DNA of 64,000 nt from Stropharia rugosoannulata (lineage: Eukaryota > Basidiomycota > Agaricomycetes > Agaricales > Strophariaceae): positions 2,542,001-2,606,000 of the forward strand of contig JANCIK010000001.1 of assembly GCA_028532985.1 (NCBI GenBank), in the 5' to 3' direction. The notes beneath the pieces are model-generated. The model did not search any database. It saw only the letters and a program-made list of their open reading frames with translations, and was not told the DNA's origin. The stretch's first letter is position 1; each line of letters opens with the position of its first letter. The position numbers and the translations under genes are program-made. This document shows positions 1 to 12,000 of this stretch, one piece after another.

Positions 1-1091
<1,091 letters not shown>

Positions 1092-1307
1092 AAGGAAAGA
1101 GAGGGGCATGGGGGAGGAGGGACAAGGCAGTGGTGGGAAATGTATTATAAACTGATTTGTGTAACGATTTTTGAACAGAATATACAGCAGACATATATTT
1201 ACAGAGGAACAAGAAAGCAATGTGACAGAGAGCAAGCAGTGGTGGTATATGTGCAAGACGACAAAAGAGGTGCAAAAGTTCCCAAGAAGAAGAGAAAAAG
1301 GCGGCAG

Positions 1308-2084
1308 CTAGGTCTTGTCTGGGGTGGATGCTGCGGGGGAATCGGGGGCCTGGGCTGCTGTTGCTGCTGCGTCCGAGACAGGAACAGTCTTTTTCTTGCG
1401 CATGCCGCGCCTGCTCTCGGAGGGGTACTCGCACGGCAGCGAGCGACGCTGGCACTGGCTGCGCATATAGTCAGCATTTTTTGTTTGTTCTCTTTTCCTT
1501 TGAGAGAAGAACACGCACTTGCAGGTCTTGTCGGTGCTCCCGGGGAGGGGCGAGCCGCACGCGATCTTGCGGCCGCGGCAGAAGAGACACGCGAGCGGGG
1601 GCTTTTTCTCCTGGACCCGCTTGGGTGGGGCTGGAAGGGCCGGGGGCGCAGCGGGTGAAGTAGGAGGGAGGGGCGGGCTCAGCGGGAGGCTCTGGCGGAA
1701 GACGGAGGGCTGGTGGTCGGGGGGCGGGGGCGCCGAGGGCCGCTGAACGTAGTCGGGGAGGCTGCGGGCAGCGGTGGACATGGGGACTGGGACAACGTCT
1801 GGGTCCCGTCGCTGCTGCCTTGGGGGCAGCTGGAGCTGGTAGGGCGGGGGATAGGGTGCATGATGGAGCAGCTGCCTGTGGTGTGGGTGGTGCTGGACCT
1901 GGAGGTGGCCGCCGTCGCCGTCGTATGGGACGAAGGAGTAGTCTGTGGGCTTGTGGTAGGCGGCAGCAGCAGCAGCGGCGGCGGGAAAGGTAGCGTAGAA
2001 GATGGCGTCCTGCTCGCGCAGGGTGTCCTGGAAGGAGTCCATGGTGCAGGTTGGGAACAAAACGTTGTCTGCGACCCTTGCCAT
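1308..2084 (-). CDS. Small Zn2Cys6 fungal transcription factor
   Basis: Two exons (1519-2084 and 1308-1458, reverse strand) give 238 residues. Removing the 60-nt intron restores a binuclear zinc cluster near the C-terminus: CLFCRGRKIAC, a loop of about 13 residues, then CNQCQRRSLPC, followed by a basic stretch (ESRRGMRKKK). The intron lies inside the cluster, between the third and fourth cysteines. The N-terminal half is low complexity, with a run of eight alanines and His/Pro/Gln-rich sequence, and has no fungal-specific middle homology domain. A C-terminal zinc cluster in a short protein of this kind is a recognised basidiomycete type; the target genes are unknown. The start ATG is only 61 bp from the stop of the upstream acyltransferase gene on the same strand. 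Confidence 0.8.
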   Translation of the reverse strand: MARVADNVLFPTCTMDSFQDTLREQDAIFYATFPAAAAAAAAYHKPTDYSFVPYDGDGGHLQVQHHPHHRQLLHHAPYPPPYQLQLPPRQQRRDPDVVPVPMSTAARSLPDYVQRPSAPPPPDHQPSVFRQSLPLSPPLPPTSPAAPPALPAPPKRVQEKKPPLACLFCRGRKIACGSPLPGSTDKTCKCVFFSQRKREQTKNADYMRSQCQRRSLPCEYPSESRRGMRKKKTVPVSDAAATAAQAPDSPAASTPDKT

Positions 2085-2145
2085 AGTTAGAGTTCAGTTA
2101 GAGCGCCGATAATCTAATCATCTTTCGCACACTAACTAATTACGT

Positions 2146-4323
2146 CTACTCAGACATCTCCGTCTCGCTCCCCGCCCACACGTCCAGCACCCGCCCCTGC
2201 GGCACCCGTGCTCCCCGTGCACGCAGGTACCCCACCACCTCTGCCCCGTCCCGCCACCCCGCGCCCCCCGACAGATGTCCCGCCGCGCGCACCCGCGTCT
2301 GCCCCCGTACCACCGCGTCCAGGAACGCAGCCAGCGCGTTCACCGCCTCCACCCGCGACCGCAGCACATGGCGCACCAGCTGCCGCGACGGCGGCCGACG
2401 CGAGCCCCGCGCACGCACAGGCGGCTCTGACTGCAGAGAAAAGTCCGTCACCTCCCCCGGCCGGTCGATCCATGCGCTCCGCGGCGGCGTCTTGGGCTGC
2501 ATGTACTGCGCCACCGCAGACGCAGACATGTCCAGCCGCTTCGGCATCCACACCCCCACCAGCACCCGCCACGCCGCGATGAACCGCTTCGCCCTGCGCC
2601 CAGTCAGCAACAAAATATCAGTATACACCACGAACGCACGCACCGTTCATAGTTGCCTGTCCATCATGCCGTCAGCACGCCTCCACTCTCTATAGATAGA
2701 ACGCTCCTTACCGTCAATCATCTTGATATGGTACACCGCAAACAGATACACCATCAGCCCTGCCAGAATCGCTCCTGTCCCCGTATAGAAAAAGAGGGCC
2801 CAGAGGAAGAAGAACGTGCTCGGGTAAATGAGCAGAAGAGACAGCAACCCAAACGCGACCTTGTTCTGCGCCTGCGTCTCCTCCTCGTGTTCCACAAGTC
2901 GTGCCCCAAGACTGCCCATTATGTACACCGGCGCGTGCACCACCAGCGGAATCAAGAAGAACGGAAGCGGCACCAGCGCCGCGATCGTGTCCCGCACAAG
3001 CAGCATCACCGTATATAGCCGCCCAGGAAGCGTCGCTGGCTCGTTTGGCGCCAATGTCCGCGGCAGAGGCAGAGAAGACAACACCGAATTTGTCAGGTGC
3101 GTCGACTGCAGCAGGGAATAGTAGTTCAGCAGGTTTCGGCGCACAGCCTTTGCATTGCTTGTCAGCTCTTGGTCAGTAAACAAATCCACAAGCCTGCATC
3201 CAGCGGTCAACACCAGCAAGCCAGACGACCCGAGCCACGCACGTTTGGGATATCGCGACAAAGTCGTCTGCGGCAATTGAGCGTTCCTGTTCCCAAAGCA
3301 GCTCGCGCGCCATGCGCGCTGCATAGAGCGTATCCCTGCACGCCCATCAGCGCAGCCCTGGAACCTGGAAGAGAAAAAAACGCACCAGTCTGGGGCGTTG
3401 ATGCTAGTCGAAACGAGTTCCTGTTCAATACGCTGTGTGACGCGTTTCACGGTCGCACGGGGCGCGCCCTCTTCATTAGAGAAAAAGTCGGCGAGGTATT
3501 GATCCAATTTGATGGGCTGGCCGAACCTGAAACGACGTCAGAGCGCGCGCACGAGGCGAGGCATGGGACTCACTCCATAATGACCTGCGGAGCAGATGAG
3601 TACGGGTATAGTGAAATAAGTGCAAACACTCACTCTGCTTCTGTACTTGCTCTTGTTTGTGTAGACGATAGAGACGGGGACGATGGTGACGTCCTTGGGG
3701 TGAGCGCTGTCGGGGTGATCCTTGGCCCACTTTGTGTACTCGAAAGCGGCCCAGGCAGCGCCGTCCTTGACCTGCATGATGCGTGGCTCTGTGTAGCTGG
3801 TGCCCTCTGGGAAAAGGGCGACTGCATCTCCGCGGGCGAGGGCGCCTATTGTGCCTTTGAAGAGGACCTGGCGGTCCTTGCTCTTGCGGTCGACGGGGAT
3901 GTTTCCGGAGGAAAAGAGGATGTAGCGCATGATGGGGTGGGCAAAGAGACTCGCTGGGGCACGTTAGAGGGTGTCGGAGCAGGCAAGGGGGGACACACCT
4001 TTGCTCCAGTAGTTGAGAATGCGGCGGTATGGAAAGCCGACGGCTGCGCGTGGTCAGCGGCAGTGCAAAGACAAAGAGAGAGAAGGGGCGCACAGAGGAC
4101 GACGGGGTCGAGCATCATGTTGTGGTGTGTCGCGGTGCTGTGGGGAGGGGGTGAGGGAGGGGACGAGAGAGGGGGGATGGAAGACATACACGATGATGGG
4201 GCCGGAGTCGGGGACATTCTCGCCACCAATGACGCGGAGCTCGTGGAAGAAGGAGTAGACGGCGAGCTTTGCGATGAGACGGATGAGGCGGTGGAGGCCC
4301 TTGAAGTCGTTTGATTCGGGCAT
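2146..4323 (-). CDS. Glycerol-3-phosphate/dihydroxyacetone-phosphate acyltransferase (PlsC family, Sct1/Gpt2-like)
   Basis: Ten exons give 576 residues: 4190-4323, 4094-4137, 3999-4043, 3634-3953, 3574-3584, 3386-3526, 3243-3335, 2712-3193, 2644-2656, 2146-2593. PlsC motifs appear in order: the catalytic HX4D box HHNMMLD, IPVDRKSKDR, the substrate-binding FPEGTSY, and VTIVPVSIVY. Two long hydrophobic hairpins follow around residues 320-420 (LPFFLIPLVVHAPVYIMG; LLLIYPSTFFFLWALFF), as in the ER/lipid-droplet Sct1/Gpt2 enzymes that make lysophosphatidate, the first step of glycerolipid synthesis. The C-terminal 140 residues look disordered. Two exons are only 11 and 13 nt. The start is ATG 4323 (MPESNDFK); the longer open frame begins with GTG at 4398 and is not needed. 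Its 5' end lies 109 bp from the HET gene stop. Confidence 0.9.
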
Positions 4324-4432
4324 GGGTGGATTGGAGAGACAGCGGAGGAGCAGTGCAGCGCTGAGCGCAGGCAAGGTAAGTAGTACAAGTAGATGCACGT
4401 GATAAGTTATTTGTGTCTTGGCACCCCAACAT

Positions 4433-6469
4433 TCAAGCCAGTACTATTTCTTTCCACTCACGGTCTCTGGCATACTCTTCGTACAGAAACCCAAGCCCCC
4501 GTCTCTCTGCAAGTGGGCCATCACGTGCGATGAGGATGACCCAGCAGATGGGCTTGTTGATTGCAGCGAATATGTTGTCATCCCCGTCATTGAGCTCGTT
4601 GCAGTACCTGTCTGCGCTCGCCACCACCACGCACTCGTGCGGCCCGGCCCCGACCAGCGACGCGTCGTTGAGCCGCATCCCGCCCCACAGCGCCCCGTCC
4701 CGGCCCCGAACCCGCCGCGTCCGCTCATACATGTAGTACGCCCGCTCGTCCGGCCGCTCAAACGCGTGCACCGCCACCGTGTATGCCCAGAACTGCAGCA
4801 GCGCGTGCTCCCGCCCAATCGCTCCCGCCTCAAGCGCGCTCGGCCGCGTCTCCCGCCCCCCACCGTCCCCCGCTGCGCGCACAAGCCGTGCGTCGGCGTG
4901 CCTGCTCTCGCGGGCGTACCAGACAATATACGTCTTGTCGCTCAGCCACGCATTGATCTCGCCCGGCCCGCTCTGCGCCATCATGAAGACGGCCGGCGAA
5001 CGCCAGCCCGCCCACGACCAGCTCGGGAACCCGTCCTTCCGCAGCCCCGTCTTGTCCTCGTCCGGCCACGCGTCAAAGAACAGCAGCGCAGCATCAAACA
5101 GAGCCGCAGGCAGCCCCGCCACCATCTCGCTCTTCATCATCAGCCCCATCGCCGCCAGGAACCCCGCCGCAGCGTTCAGCGTGTCCGTCTCCTGTGTCAG
5201 TCGCCGCGTGCAGTACTTGAGCACCAGCTCCCCGTATTTCTCGTACGGCCGCTCCTCCTCCTCCCCCATCAGCCCCACTCCCGTTTTTCGCAGGTCCAGC
5301 CCAATCGGCACGTTCTCTGCCTCCGGGAAATCGTCGTACACCGTATCCTCACTCCAGCAGTTGCGCGCGCACTGGAAGTACACCCGTTTCGGTGTGAATA
5401 TCAGCAGGCGGTGCGACAGCGCATGCTCCTGCATCCTGCACCTAGATCAGCAGCTAGCCGATAAATAAAAGAAAAATACGCACGTCCAGCCACGCGTCAG
5501 GTGCATCGACGGCATCAGCACGTCCGCAAGTGGCTCGACGACTGTCATCCACACGCCCGGTCGCACCTCCTCGCCATACTGAATCGCGTTCTTGTACCGC
5601 TCAATGTGGTTCGGAATCCACCGCGAGTTCGCGTGCAGCCCAGGCAGCCCAGCATTCGCATCCTCCCCGTGCGCAGCGAGGATCGTCGCAGCTGCCCCTC
5701 GGTACACCAGGTGCATCTTCCCCACCGCATCCCCCATCTCCGCCCCATCGTCCTGCAGCAGGCACAGCGCGTCCACCCACAGGTACCGCATCCCCCCACC
5801 CATCCCCCGCACCGCCTCCATCGCGTCCCGGATCGTCCGCGGCACTGGCGCCTCCCGCAGTCCCCCCGCCGCCATCAGTGCCCCCATGTTGCTCCCCACC
5901 AGCTTCACCGTCTCTGCCCGACCCCACATGTAGCTCAGCGCAACATACACACACTCCTCGCCCTCCGCGATCTCTACAACGCACTCCGCGTGCACGTCGA
6001 TCATCCGCAGCCGCTTCAAGCCGCCGGGGAAGCGCGCAGACCCGCGCACGCCCGGTGTTGGCGCACATCCTTCCCCGTGGTGCGCCGCACAGAGCGCCAC
6101 CCACCGCGCGAGCATCCTCGGGTCGAATACAGCCGGAATGCGCCGCGCGACGCCATGCGGGTGCCCAGGCGCGTGCCCCGCCACTTTCACGACGATCGTC
6201 CGGTGCATCTGCGCGATCACGAACCCGCGCTCGGGCACCCACTCCGCAAAGACACCCCTGCCCCACCCCCCGCTCTCCTCCCCCGCCCCGCCCGCCCACG
6301 CAAGGCGACAGAATGCACATCGCCCCGCCATCGCGTTCGCAACGATATCGGGGTACGCTGCGAGTTCATAGCGTGCCGGTGTGCGCCCTTTTTCCGCGTC
6401 CGTGATATGCGCCGCAAAGTCGATCTGCGCACAAGCAGGACACAGGCGGTGCGTCGCGTCTGGGGGCAT
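4433..6469 (-). CDS. HET-domain protein (heterokaryon-incompatibility type)
   Basis: Two exons (5484-6469 and 4433-5441, 42-nt intron) give 664 residues. HET-domain blocks are visible from about residue 175: YVALSYMWG, a VPRTIRDAM block, YLWVDALCLLQDD and VYRGAAATILAA, then the closing RGWTCRMQEHALS block that is split by the intron. The first 60 residues carry CPACAQIDF and CAFCRLAW, two CxxC pairs common in front of basidiomycete HET domains, possibly metal-binding. The C-terminal half has WSWAGWRSP, a block typical of these proteins. HET proteins trigger cell death on non-self fusion in ascomycetes; in basidiomycetes the role is mostly unproven. No STAND ATPase, ankyrin or WD repeats are present. 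ATG 6469 was chosen; an in-frame extension upstream to 6577 looks non-coding. Confidence 0.85.
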
Positions 6470-6995
6470 TGCTAGTGGTGGCCCCTCTCTGCGTCCAGTG
6501 TCGTTCTGTATACTTTCCGTCAGCGAGCTAGACAAGCCAGCAGGAGCGTGCTCACAGCGTTCATGCTCAGATCTCAACGATATCCTTTATCGATTACAGA
6601 CGGCTATGCGTAGATGGCGAACGCTCAGGATCAGCAGCTGATCGTCGTCAGTGTCATGCTCAATCGGAGTATGACCAAAATACTGTCGACAACCCAGAAA
6701 TATCCCAGCACCTGCCATCTCCAACGTTCAGCTTCCCTTCTTCGCCCACATACATATGACCGGCGCACCATGCGCCCAGCGCCTTCCCGCTCTGCGTCAT
6801 TCGTGCTCTGCTGCTCAGTTGCTGATGACGCGCATTACATTGGTTACATATATATATTTCGAACCGCGCGTTTCGAAGCTGGTGTGCAGCGTGAAACGCG
6901 AAGCCCGCCGTGACCCTGCCCATGCCACCGTATAAGTGCGCAGGGCGCGGTGGAGTAGAGTGGAGTGCACCTTTGTATCCTCGTACCACCGTATT
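6470..6995. other. Divergent intergenic region, HET gene / GH76 gene
   Basis: This stretch serves as promoter for both the minus-strand HET gene and the plus-strand GH76 gene. It holds no credible ORF. It includes a TATATATATTTC-like AT stretch near 6847-6858 and a TATAAG box at 6931-6936. Confidence 0.6.
6931..6936 (+). promoter_or_regulatory. TATA-like box of the GH76 gene
   Basis: TATAAG lies 60 nt upstream of the GH76 start codon in a GC-rich context, a plausible position for a core promoter of a regulated secreted enzyme. This rests on sequence and position only. Confidence 0.45.
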
Positions 6996-8744
6996 ATGTT
7001 CAAGTCTTGGAAACCCCTGCTCGCGCTCCTCGCCTCTCTCACCGCCGCCGCCACCGTCTCTGCCGCTCAGTGCGAGGCGACACTCGGCAACGCGCTGGTC
7101 CGTCCATTCCCTCCATGACGCACCCCTAATCCTCACTCAAATCCACCTTGCAGGGCGTGGCCAACCGGCTGCAAGCGGAATACTTCGACGCCTCCTCGGG
7201 CCAGTACAACGGCGGGAGCCTCTGGACTGACGCTGTGAGCCCTCCCAGCAGTTAGACCCAACATCCCACAACACATTAGCTAACTCACTCACCAGAACAC
7301 ACTCGAGGACCTACACAACCTCATGCTCGCGACGGGCACCGACCAGTTCGCCGCCGTCGCGAACGCGTCGTTCATCGGCCGCTCCGCGCTCAACCCCGCC
7401 ACGGACTGGGCCGCCCTCCTCGGCGGCAGCAACGACGACTCCGGGGTGCGCACGCGTCTATTCAAATAACGCATATCTGATTAACTGACTCGGTCCGGTA
7501 CAGTGGGTCGTGCTCTCCCTCTGGAAGATGGCGGACTACAAGGCCGCCCGCGGGCTCGACAACACCGCGTTCCTGGTGCGTACCGCGCTGAACCCCTACC
7601 CACTCACGCTTATGCGCCCCAGAGCGCAGCGAGCCAGATCTACGACCTCATCGCAGGGCAGTGGGACGACACGTGCGGCGGCGGCGTCTGGTGGTCGACC
7701 GCGCACACGTACAAGAACGCGATCACGAACGAGCTCTTCCTCCTCCTCTCCGCCCAGGGCTTCCTCCGCTTTAACAACGCGACATACCTCGCCAACGCGC
7801 AGAAGGTGAGCGCCGGCGTCTTCTTCTATCCAATACTGCTCTGAGCCGGTGTAATATACGTATAGACGTGGGCGTGGCGTACGTCGCTAGCTTATTCTAC
7901 CTAACACTCATACTCATGCTTTTACACTCCCGCAGTCTCAGCTTCCGGTATGCGCAACGCCCAGGGCCTATTTAACGACGGACTCGACTTTACCACATGC
8001 CAGAACAACGGCCAGGTAGCGTATCCTCCTCTTCTCGGCGCCGTCACTAATGATACCGCCTTTACCACCAGACGACCTGGACGTACAACCAAGTGAGTTT
8101 TACACTCGCACCCTAAAAGCATCTTAACCTATATCGTATCAGGGCGTCATCGCCTCGGGCCTCGCCGCACTCTCCGTCGCCACAGGGGACACCTCGCTGC
8201 TCGACCAGGCCGAGATCACGCTCGACGCCACCACCCAGCTCCTCACCGCAGGGACCGACATCCTGAAAGAGTCGTGCGACGACGCCCAGTCCGGCGGGCC
8301 AGTCTGCAACCAGGACCAGGTGCGCGCGCGTATCTCCCTCTGCTCCCTTCACCCATCTGAACACCATCCATTCCCTACCAGCAAATATTCAAAGTACGTA
8401 CCATCACCACTCCCAGCCACCTAAAGCTCATATAGCCGCCACAGGGCATATGGACGAAGCACCTGCAGTACTACCTCGACAACGCCGGGCCCGCGCGGGT
8501 GGGCAAGTACAGCGGCTTCCTCGGGTCGCAAGAGTCCGCAGTGGTCCACTTTGGCACAAACGCAAACGACGACGTAGGCTCGGTGTGGTACGCCCCCAAC
8601 CAGGTGACTCTTCCTCTCCTTCTGCGAAGCGCTGCCAGCTGACCCGTATTTTTACCCGTCCAGGGCGGTTCTATTTTCACGCCAAAGACCAGCGCAAGTG
8701 GGCTCGCGGCACATGTATCTGCGGCCAAGTATGGCCCGTGCTGA
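6996..8744 (+). CDS. Secreted glycoside hydrolase family 76 (alpha-1,6-mannanase-like)
   Basis: Twelve exons give 376 residues: 6996-7097, 7154-7234, 7296-7445, 7504-7575, 7623-7805, 7866-7878, 7936-8015, 8072-8092, 8143-8319, 8382-8393, 8445-8603, 8664-8744. The first ~24 residues are a signal peptide (basic start, Leu/Ala core, cut near TVSAA). The catalytic double aspartate of GH76 is in GQWDDTCGGGVWW. Other family blocks are KNAITNELFLLLSA, GMRNAQGLFNDGLD, TWTYNQGVIASGL and SVWYAPN. The last motif, about 15 residues before the end, lacks a GPI signal. GH76 enzymes act on alpha-1,6-mannan of yeast or fungal cell walls, in wall remodelling or mycophagy. Three exons are only 13, 21 and 12 nt. 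The first intron starts with the less usual GTCCGT. Confidence 0.9.
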
Positions 8745-9055
8745 TTTACACCAAGTAGTCCAATCTCAAACCTTCTATTCCTGTAATACCATTTGGGTCT
8801 AAAGTTACCAATAATGGAAGTATTATCCAAATGCGGTTATAGGACTGTTGTCTGCGCCTACTTAAGCAAATCACCAGGATTTCCAAGGTACGGCGCCCTA
8901 AACAGAGAGAGAAAAAGAAGAAACCGAACATAAACCCAAAGTAGACAAAAGATGAATGAGATTTTAACAAAAGCAAGTAAAATAAGGTATGAGTGTACTG
9001 CATAGCTATATCCTTCCGAGAACAGTGGCTGGTATATCATACAAACAGAGCGTGG
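8745..9055. other. Convergent 3' region between GH76 and Sec7-PH genes
   Basis: This 311-bp AT-richer stretch carries the 3' UTRs of two converging genes. No ORF with coding character is visible. Confidence 0.6.
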
Positions 9056-12000
9056 TCAGTCATCAGTGTCGTCTTCATCCTCTGCCGCTTCTTTGCCGTG
9101 TGCGTTTTGCAGGAAATGATCGCGGGCGTTTGGTGTTATTGGTTCGGCTTCTTCAGAGATAGATTCTGGAATACCAAACCCTTTCGCCTCCGTGGTCGGG
9201 TCGTCGACGGGCTGCGCGCGGCTTAGTGCATGCTCAAGAGCTGGAAAGGCATGTATTTAGACGGTGCCCGCATACGTGATCCCGAAATCAAACGCACCTT
9301 TCTCGCCTCGTTTCTTCAGGCGCAAGGTTATCGCCGCTTGCAGCGAGTCGATATACAAGTCATATTTTACTATCTCCCGTAGCAGATACTGTGACTTTTC
9401 CTCCCAATTGCTTTGGGCTTTCATGGCATTAGCCGTTCGTGCATGATACTAGAACAGAAAAATGTCACAAACGACGGTAGAAAACGATCAACAGAGAAAG
9501 CTTACCAGAGCCGCCATTGGCTCCCGGAGTTCGTTATGCGTCGCAAGGTCCTGCTTGAGAGAAGCTACATGTTTCTTCAAAGCATCCAATTGCGTCTCCT
9601 CGTCGTGGGTACTTGCCACAGTGGGCGGCTGAGGCGCTTTCCATTCGTTAATGTATGTCTTGTCCCCGCGTGGAGACGAATAGTTTCCGCGCACGGTGGC
9701 ATTCACGTCGCGCCAGCTGTACTTGCTGCGCGAGCTCTTCCCACTTCGCACGCTGATAGTGTCCGGAAAGTCGTCACGATGCAAATCGACCTGCGATGCG
9801 CCGGCCTCATCCCCGTACACGCCTGCGACTCTATTCCATCCATACTCCATATTCGACACCCCGCCAGCCAGAGGCTCTTTGCTTGTACGTGCTGCCCAGT
9901 AGTTGCATGTCGACACCCACTCATTGACAAGCTCTTCTGTACCAGCCTGGAAGAAATAGACGCCGCGGCTTGCCATAGTCAACACCATGCAATGCGGTCG
10001 CTTGTGATAGCCTGGCGGCGGCAAAGCGTGTGCCAACGAGTGTGCGAGGTTAATTGTGCCGACCGGTTGTGCATTAGCCTATGCATCACAGATTCACAAT
10101 AAGCCTCCACGACAATGTACATGCCAGGAAGAACGTACCAGCCAATTGCCTCCACCAAATGTGCCCGTTTTACCCGAGGTATGGTCACCAAAAATGAACA
10201 TATTCAGCTGCCCCTTTTGAATGACAACGAAGACGTCTAGCCATCCCTTGTCCTTAGCACGCTTTCCTGCAGATTCCCAGTACTGTTTACGGCACAACAT
10301 CCCCTCCTTCGCCCATGGCGCTCCTAGAAGTGCGAGCTCTTCATCAGAAATACTGATAGTGGTGGACGCTGAATCAGCGCTATGTACACTCTGGTCATCA
10401 TCCTCCTGCGCCTCTCGGATGATTGTGTGCGACAGATTCGAGGCGAAGCCCAATGCAGGGTTAAGAAAAGATGAACTCGACCCATACATCGCCTAAGTGG
10501 ACAAATCAGCAACAATTCGCTATCCCATACGCCTGCCGTACCTCATGCGTGGATGTCGCAAAACTGGGCGACGGACTAATACGGCCGTCAATGCTGCTAT
10601 TGCTGCTGTACGGGCTCACGCCAGACTGCACACCTAGAACCGACTGAAGCCCACGAATACTGCCGCGCTTTAGTGTCATCAGTCTATCTGGTTGTGCGCG
10701 CAGACTACGGTTGCGCAACATCCCTGCACCTCCAGGGCTGAGCGACGACATTGAAGAGCGAGTTACACTCGTTGTAAGAGGCTGTAGGATCTGCTGGCTC
10801 TTGATAGCCGTATACATATCCTAGAGAATCATAAGCCATTTGCTTGCCACAGTAAGCATGTCATCTTACCTTCAACAACGACTCCATATCTAACTCCCAA
10901 GCGCGTCCGTGAGTTGCAGGTTGGCGAGACGGTGTTGACTGATCGGGACTGTGAACCGACTGCGTACTGCCATTGGAAAGTCCAGTTCCTAGCTGGCTCG
11001 ACGTTGTTGATGGCGGCGACAGCGGCATTGAAATACCGACATCATGCGGAACACTGTTCCAACTCGCAGTACTATTACTTCTTGTCGTGCGCGTCACAGT
11101 CCTTATATCTGTCTCGTCGGATGCGGGTCCACGGATACTGCTGCTACAGTCATCGTAGGTAAGGTCAGAGCTAGATAACTGAGCAGAGGGATTTGGACTC
11201 GGGTGAGAATTGGGATCGGGACTTGGCTGCAGTTGCATCTGTATCGCAGTCATGGTGTTGCGCACAAACTGCGAGCGCGACATTCTTGTCGTGAGGTCAG
11301 CCACATGAAGGTCAGTATTCAAAAGGAGGAGCGAATATGCGACGGCGTGAACGAGGTCTACAACACTCATTAGCTTGGTCCTATATGGTCGATAAAGGTT
11401 TAACGCACTCGCACTGCCGTAAAGTGTAGCCGGATTACAATCCCAATACCTGCGACTGAACTGTTCCAGTATTCGATCCACCTGCTGTGTTTCGCCCTTC
11501 AGAAATAGCTTTCCACAAAGCCGCCTGAATGCCAGATCCAACCTCAGGCCAGAGAAATCAAACATATCGATATAATATCGAAGCGCTATGCCATTGATTT
11601 GGCCACTACACCGCCGTCAGTCACACTCAATAGAGGAAACCGAATATTACTCACTGCCCGCCCAGCCACTCAGCGATCTTTTCCTTTGCTAAGAAGTCTT
11701 CATTCTCGTTCCAACAGCGTGCTGCCAGTTCCTTCCCTCTCGTCTCTAGATCATCTCCCTGGTCTTCCCCAGTGATAATCGGTGTCAACGATGTCGCAGA
11801 AAACTGAGCTGAATCCGGCGACAAGGCTAAGTCATGCTCTGATCCGCGGCGCAGTGCCGCAGGCACGACGCGCGACGCCGCTCCGCGTGTTAGGAGCGTG
11901 TCGAAATCATGCGCCGAGTCCCGGAAAGATTTTGAGGACGACGACGACTCACCATTTGCAGCGTTTACAGCTGCGATGAGGGATGGCTCCGAGCTCGACG

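Noticed and set aside
3097..4314. 405-codon plus-strand ORF opposite the acyltransferase
   Set aside because: It spans introns of the reverse-strand gene and has no domain. The reverse strand has all PlsC motifs in phase.
4324..4398. N-terminal extension of the acyltransferase starting MHLLVLLTLPALS
   Set aside because: Its first codon is GTG, not ATG. The true first ATG in this frame is at 4323, and the extension overlaps the E-box and promoter-like sequence.
4418..6475. Long plus-strand ORFs opposite the HET gene (348, 324 and 291 codons)
   Set aside because: They are shadow frames in GC-rich DNA with Arg/Pro/His-biased translations and no splice-joined motif; the reverse strand encodes a clear HET protein.
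11358..11408. Insertion ALNLYRPYRTKLMS inside the Sec7 domain
   Set aside because: Removing it as a 51-nt intron (GTGCGT...TTGTAG with a CTAAT branch site) gives the standard GSANLVHAVAYS Sec7 sequence.
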